Assembly (NCBI GenBank): GCA_910585135.1 | Contig: CAJUEB010000107.1 | Coordinates: 1 to 8,310, forward strand | From: an uncultured Eubacteriales bacterium | GTDB lineage: Bacteria > Bacillota > Clostridia > Peptostreptococcales > Anaerovoracaceae | Length of the DNA stretch: 8,310 bases | Direction: 5' to 3' | In this document: piece by piece, positions 6,375 through 8,310 of the stretch | How positions within the stretch are numbered: position 1 is the first letter of the stretch | Layout of the letters: each line of letters begins with the position of its first letter | Made by a program: the position numbers and the translations under genes | Notes under the pieces: generated by a model | What the model saw: the letters and a program-made list of their open reading frames with translations, nothing else | Told to the model about the DNA's origin: nothing | Databases searched by the model: none

Positions 6375-6796
6375 TGGATTATTTGAAGAATGATGCGGGA
6401 GCAGAAGGTTATCCGGCGGAAAAGCTTTATGCGCTGGCGGATGCGGCGAGGAAAAACGCATATGTCCCGTTTTCCGGGTTTTCAGTAGGGGCGGCGCTTT
6501 TGACCGCAGGCGGGAAAGTTTACACAGGCGTCAATGTGGAAAATTCCTCATATGGTGCGACGATATGTGCCGAGCGGACGGCTTTTGTCAAGGCAATTTC
6601 GGAGGGGGAGCGTGCGTTTACTGCTATCGCGGTATCTGCCGGGGATGTGCAGGAATCCCTGCCATGCGGAATTTGCAGGCAGTTTATGTATGAATTTGCA
6701 CCGGATATCAAAGTGATCACTGGGACGAGCGCAGATGCACTGGCGGTCAGGACGCTGGGGGAGCTATTGCCGCTGGGATTCAAATTGGAAAAATAG
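6374..6796 (+). CDS. cdd: Cytidine deaminase
   Basis: A 140-residue enzyme converting cytidine and deoxycytidine to uridine forms in pyrimidine salvage. It is of the short, homotetrameric class. The substrate segment VPFSGFSVGAAL is at 31-42, NVENSSYG at 54-61, the catalytic CAE at 65-67 (Cys65 zinc ligand, Glu67 proton shuttle) and PCGICRQ at 97-103 (Cys98 and Cys101 zinc ligands). All key residues are present. The ATG at 6374 is preferred to the adjacent GTG at 6371 because AAAGGAG (6361-6367) is then six bases away. In the Bacillus cluster dgkA lies between ybeY and cdd; here the two genes touch. Confidence 0.94.
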   Translation: MDYLKNDAGAEGYPAEKLYALADAARKNAYVPFSGFSVGAALLTAGGKVYTGVNVENSSYGATICAERTAFVKAISEGERAFTAIAVSAGDVQESLPCGICRQFMYEFAPDIKVITGTSADALAVRTLGELLPLGFKLEK

Positions 6797-6805
6797 GAGG
6801 ACAAC

Positions 6806-7711
6806 ATGAAGACAGGCTTTGCAGCCATCATAGGCAGACCGAATGTGGGTAAATCCACACTGCTCAATGCGGTACTTGGGGAAAAGATCGCGATTACGAC
6901 CGATAAACCGCAGACGACGAGAAACACCATACGCGGTATCTATACCCATTATGCGGACGACCACCTCGATGAAGATATGCAGATCGTGTTCATCGATACG
7001 CCGGGAATTCATAAGCCGAGAACGAAGCTGGGCGAATATATGACCGCTTCTGCCATCGGCACATTCAAGGAAGTTGACGCGATCGTGTTCATCGTGGACG
7101 ATAAGCTTTCGAGGCGGCTGGGCAACCAGTACATTACGGAACTTTTGGATGATGTCACCACGCCGAAGATTTTGGTCATCAACAAGATCGACAAGCTGGA
7201 ACCTGATGTTTTCGAAGAAATATACAAGGAATACGATGCTCTGGGGATCTTTGAGGAAATCATCGGCGTGTCGGCCAAGCAGGGAAAAAACGTGGAGAAG
7301 GTCATTCGATCCGTATCGGCATTTCTCGAAGATGGCCCGATGTTTTTCCCTGACGATATGGTGACGGAGCATCCAGAGCGGTTTATCACAAGCGAGATCA
7401 TCCGGGAAAAGATCCTCCTGTATTTGCAGGATGAAGTCCCTCACGGCGTGGCAGTGGAAATCGAGCGTTACCAGGAAGAGCGGAACATCACGAAGATAAA
7501 CGCAGTCATATATTGCGAGAAAAAATCCCATAAGGGAATGATCATCGGCAAAGGCGGCAGAAAGCTGAAAGGCATCGGCAAGAGCGCACGCGGGGAAATC
7601 GAAGCACTGCTGGGCACGAAAGTATACCTTGAACTGTGGGTAAAGGTGAAGGAAAACTGGAGGGACAGCGACATTGCCCTTTCCAACTTCGGATACAAGG
7701 AGCGGGTGTAG
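6806..7711 (+). CDS. era: Ribosome-assembly GTPase Era
   Basis: A 301-residue GTPase that binds the 3' end of 16S rRNA and assists 30S assembly. The GTPase motifs are G1 GRPNVGKS (10-17), G2 in QTTRN (36-40), G3 DTPG (64-67), G4 NKID (126-129) and G5 SAK (156-158). The C-terminal KH domain carries MIIGKGGRKLKGIG (245-258), which contacts RNA. Length is standard. A slightly long acidic loop (DDHLDED, 51-57) precedes the strand leading to G3. The ATG has AGGAGG (6795-6800) five bases upstream, and this site overlaps the cdd stop codon, so the two genes are packed tightly. The TAG stop is followed one codon later, in the same frame, by the recO start. Confidence 0.96.
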   Translation: MKTGFAAIIGRPNVGKSTLLNAVLGEKIAITTDKPQTTRNTIRGIYTHYADDHLDEDMQIVFIDTPGIHKPRTKLGEYMTASAIGTFKEVDAIVFIVDDKLSRRLGNQYITELLDDVTTPKILVINKIDKLEPDVFEEIYKEYDALGIFEEIIGVSAKQGKNVEKVIRSVSAFLEDGPMFFPDDMVTEHPERFITSEIIREKILLYLQDEVPHGVAVEIERYQEERNITKINAVIYCEKKSHKGMIIGKGGRKLKGIGKSARGEIEALLGTKVYLELWVKVKENWRDSDIALSNFGYKERV

Positions 7712-7714
7712 GAT

Positions 7715-8310
7715 TTGCTGACGGATACGGAAGCCATCGTGCTGAAGCAGACGAAAATTTCATATGGCAGGCGGATGATCCTGTTGTTTTCCAAAAAATA
7801 TGGCAAAATAAGTGCGGGGACCAGCATCAGCGAAAAGGGAAAAAACAAAAGCTCGCTCCCGCTGCGTCCGTTCACCTATGGCCGCTATGAGCTTTACAAG
7901 AACCGGGACAGCTATAATATCAACGGTGCGGAAATCATCAGAAGCCATTATAAGATCGGGGAGGATATCGATAAGTATATCAGCGGCGCTTACGTGCTGG
8001 AATTTACGGAAAAGGCCTTGCCCGAGGAAGTGCCTTCTGTTTCTGCTTTTAATCTGCTGGCGGATTTTTTCGCTCTCTTGGAAAACAGGGAGAAAGGGAT
8101 CGGGACGCTGGTGCTGGCTTATCAGGTGAAGCGTCTCAAGTCCCTGGGGGTGATGCCACAACTTGAAAATTGTGCGATCTGTGGGCAAAAGCGGCAGGCG
8201 GCTTTGTTCAGTATCGCCGATGGGGGCATTATTTGCAGCGATTGCAGCCAAAATATGCAAAATTCACAGCGCGATGCGTTGATTTATGATGTTAAATTTG
8301 GTATAGTTAG
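7715..8310 (+). CDS. recO: DNA repair protein RecO, 3' end outside window
   Basis: The first 198 codons of RecO, which helps load RecA on SSB-coated DNA with RecR and anneals strands in RecF-pathway repair. The N-terminal OB-fold region shows TEAIVLKQTKISYGRRMILLFS and KYGKISAG, followed by LRPFTYGRYELY and the SYNINGAEII strand. The helical domain ends with a zinc site: Cys153-X2-Cys156 and Cys174-X2-Cys177. The frame is open to the window end; full RecO is usually about 240-260 residues. The start is taken as TTG at 7715 because the era TAG is in the same frame two codons upstream and homology starts at TEAIVL. AAGGAG (7697-7702) lies 12 bases before it, somewhat far, so translation may rely on ribosomes ending on era. 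Confidence 0.92.
   Translation, partial: MLTDTEAIVLKQTKISYGRRMILLFSKKYGKISAGTSISEKGKNKSSLPLRPFTYGRYELYKNRDSYNINGAEIIRSHYKIGEDIDKYISGAYVLEFTEKALPEEVPSVSAFNLLADFFALLENREKGIGTLVLAYQVKRLKSLGVMPQLENCAICGQKRQAALFSIADGGIICSDCSQNMQNSQRDALIYDVKFGIV

Overview
The window looks like chromosomal core sequence from an endospore-lineage Firmicute, most likely class Clostridia. The reasons are the sporulation pair yqfC-yqfD followed by phoH, ybeY, cdd, era and recO in the order known from Bacillus and Clostridia, AGGAGG-type ribosome binding sites, and roughly balanced base composition. Every supported gene is on the plus strand. I see no tRNA, rRNA, CRISPR array, transposase or convincing intrinsic terminator.

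Layout. Positions 1-121 hold the last 39 codons of an unidentified gene. It overlaps a BaiN/HI0933-family flavoprotein (108-1196), whose stop overlaps the start of a second, larger FAD-dependent dehydrogenase of the COG2509 type (1193-3142). The second enzyme carries an Ala/Gly/Ser/Asp-rich insert of about 98 residues in the middle of its conserved domain. A short gap (3143-3204) with a possible sigma-E-like promoter leads to yqfC (3205-3468) and yqfD (3416-4660), which overlap by 53 bp. A 269-bp gap (4661-4929) follows. It has a near-consensus sigma-A promoter at its left end, a three-copy 28/28/25-bp GC-rich tandem repeat and a possible 49-codon small ORF. Then comes a tight run of phoH (4930-5919), ybeY (5916-6374), cdd (6374-6796), era (6806-7711) and the 5' part of recO (7715 to the window edge).

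How the genes fit together. The phoH-to-recO run is a housekeeping operon. PhoH-like ATPase, YbeY and Era are RNA or ribosome-assembly factors, Cdd salvages pyrimidines, and RecO acts in recombinational repair. The genes overlap or sit within 10 bp of each other, so one transcript from the 4671-4699 promoter and translational coupling are likely. YqfC and YqfD are sporulation proteins expected to be made in the mother cell. The two flavoproteins form a separate coupled pair with no obvious link to the genes downstream.

Most of the window is ordinary. The points worth a second look are the repeat-bearing phoH leader and its small ORF, the long insert in the COG2509 enzyme, the shortened BaiN-like protein, and the absence of pgpH (yqfF) and dgkA, which usually flank ybeY in this cluster. 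I found no convincing evidence for a wholly new multi-gene system.
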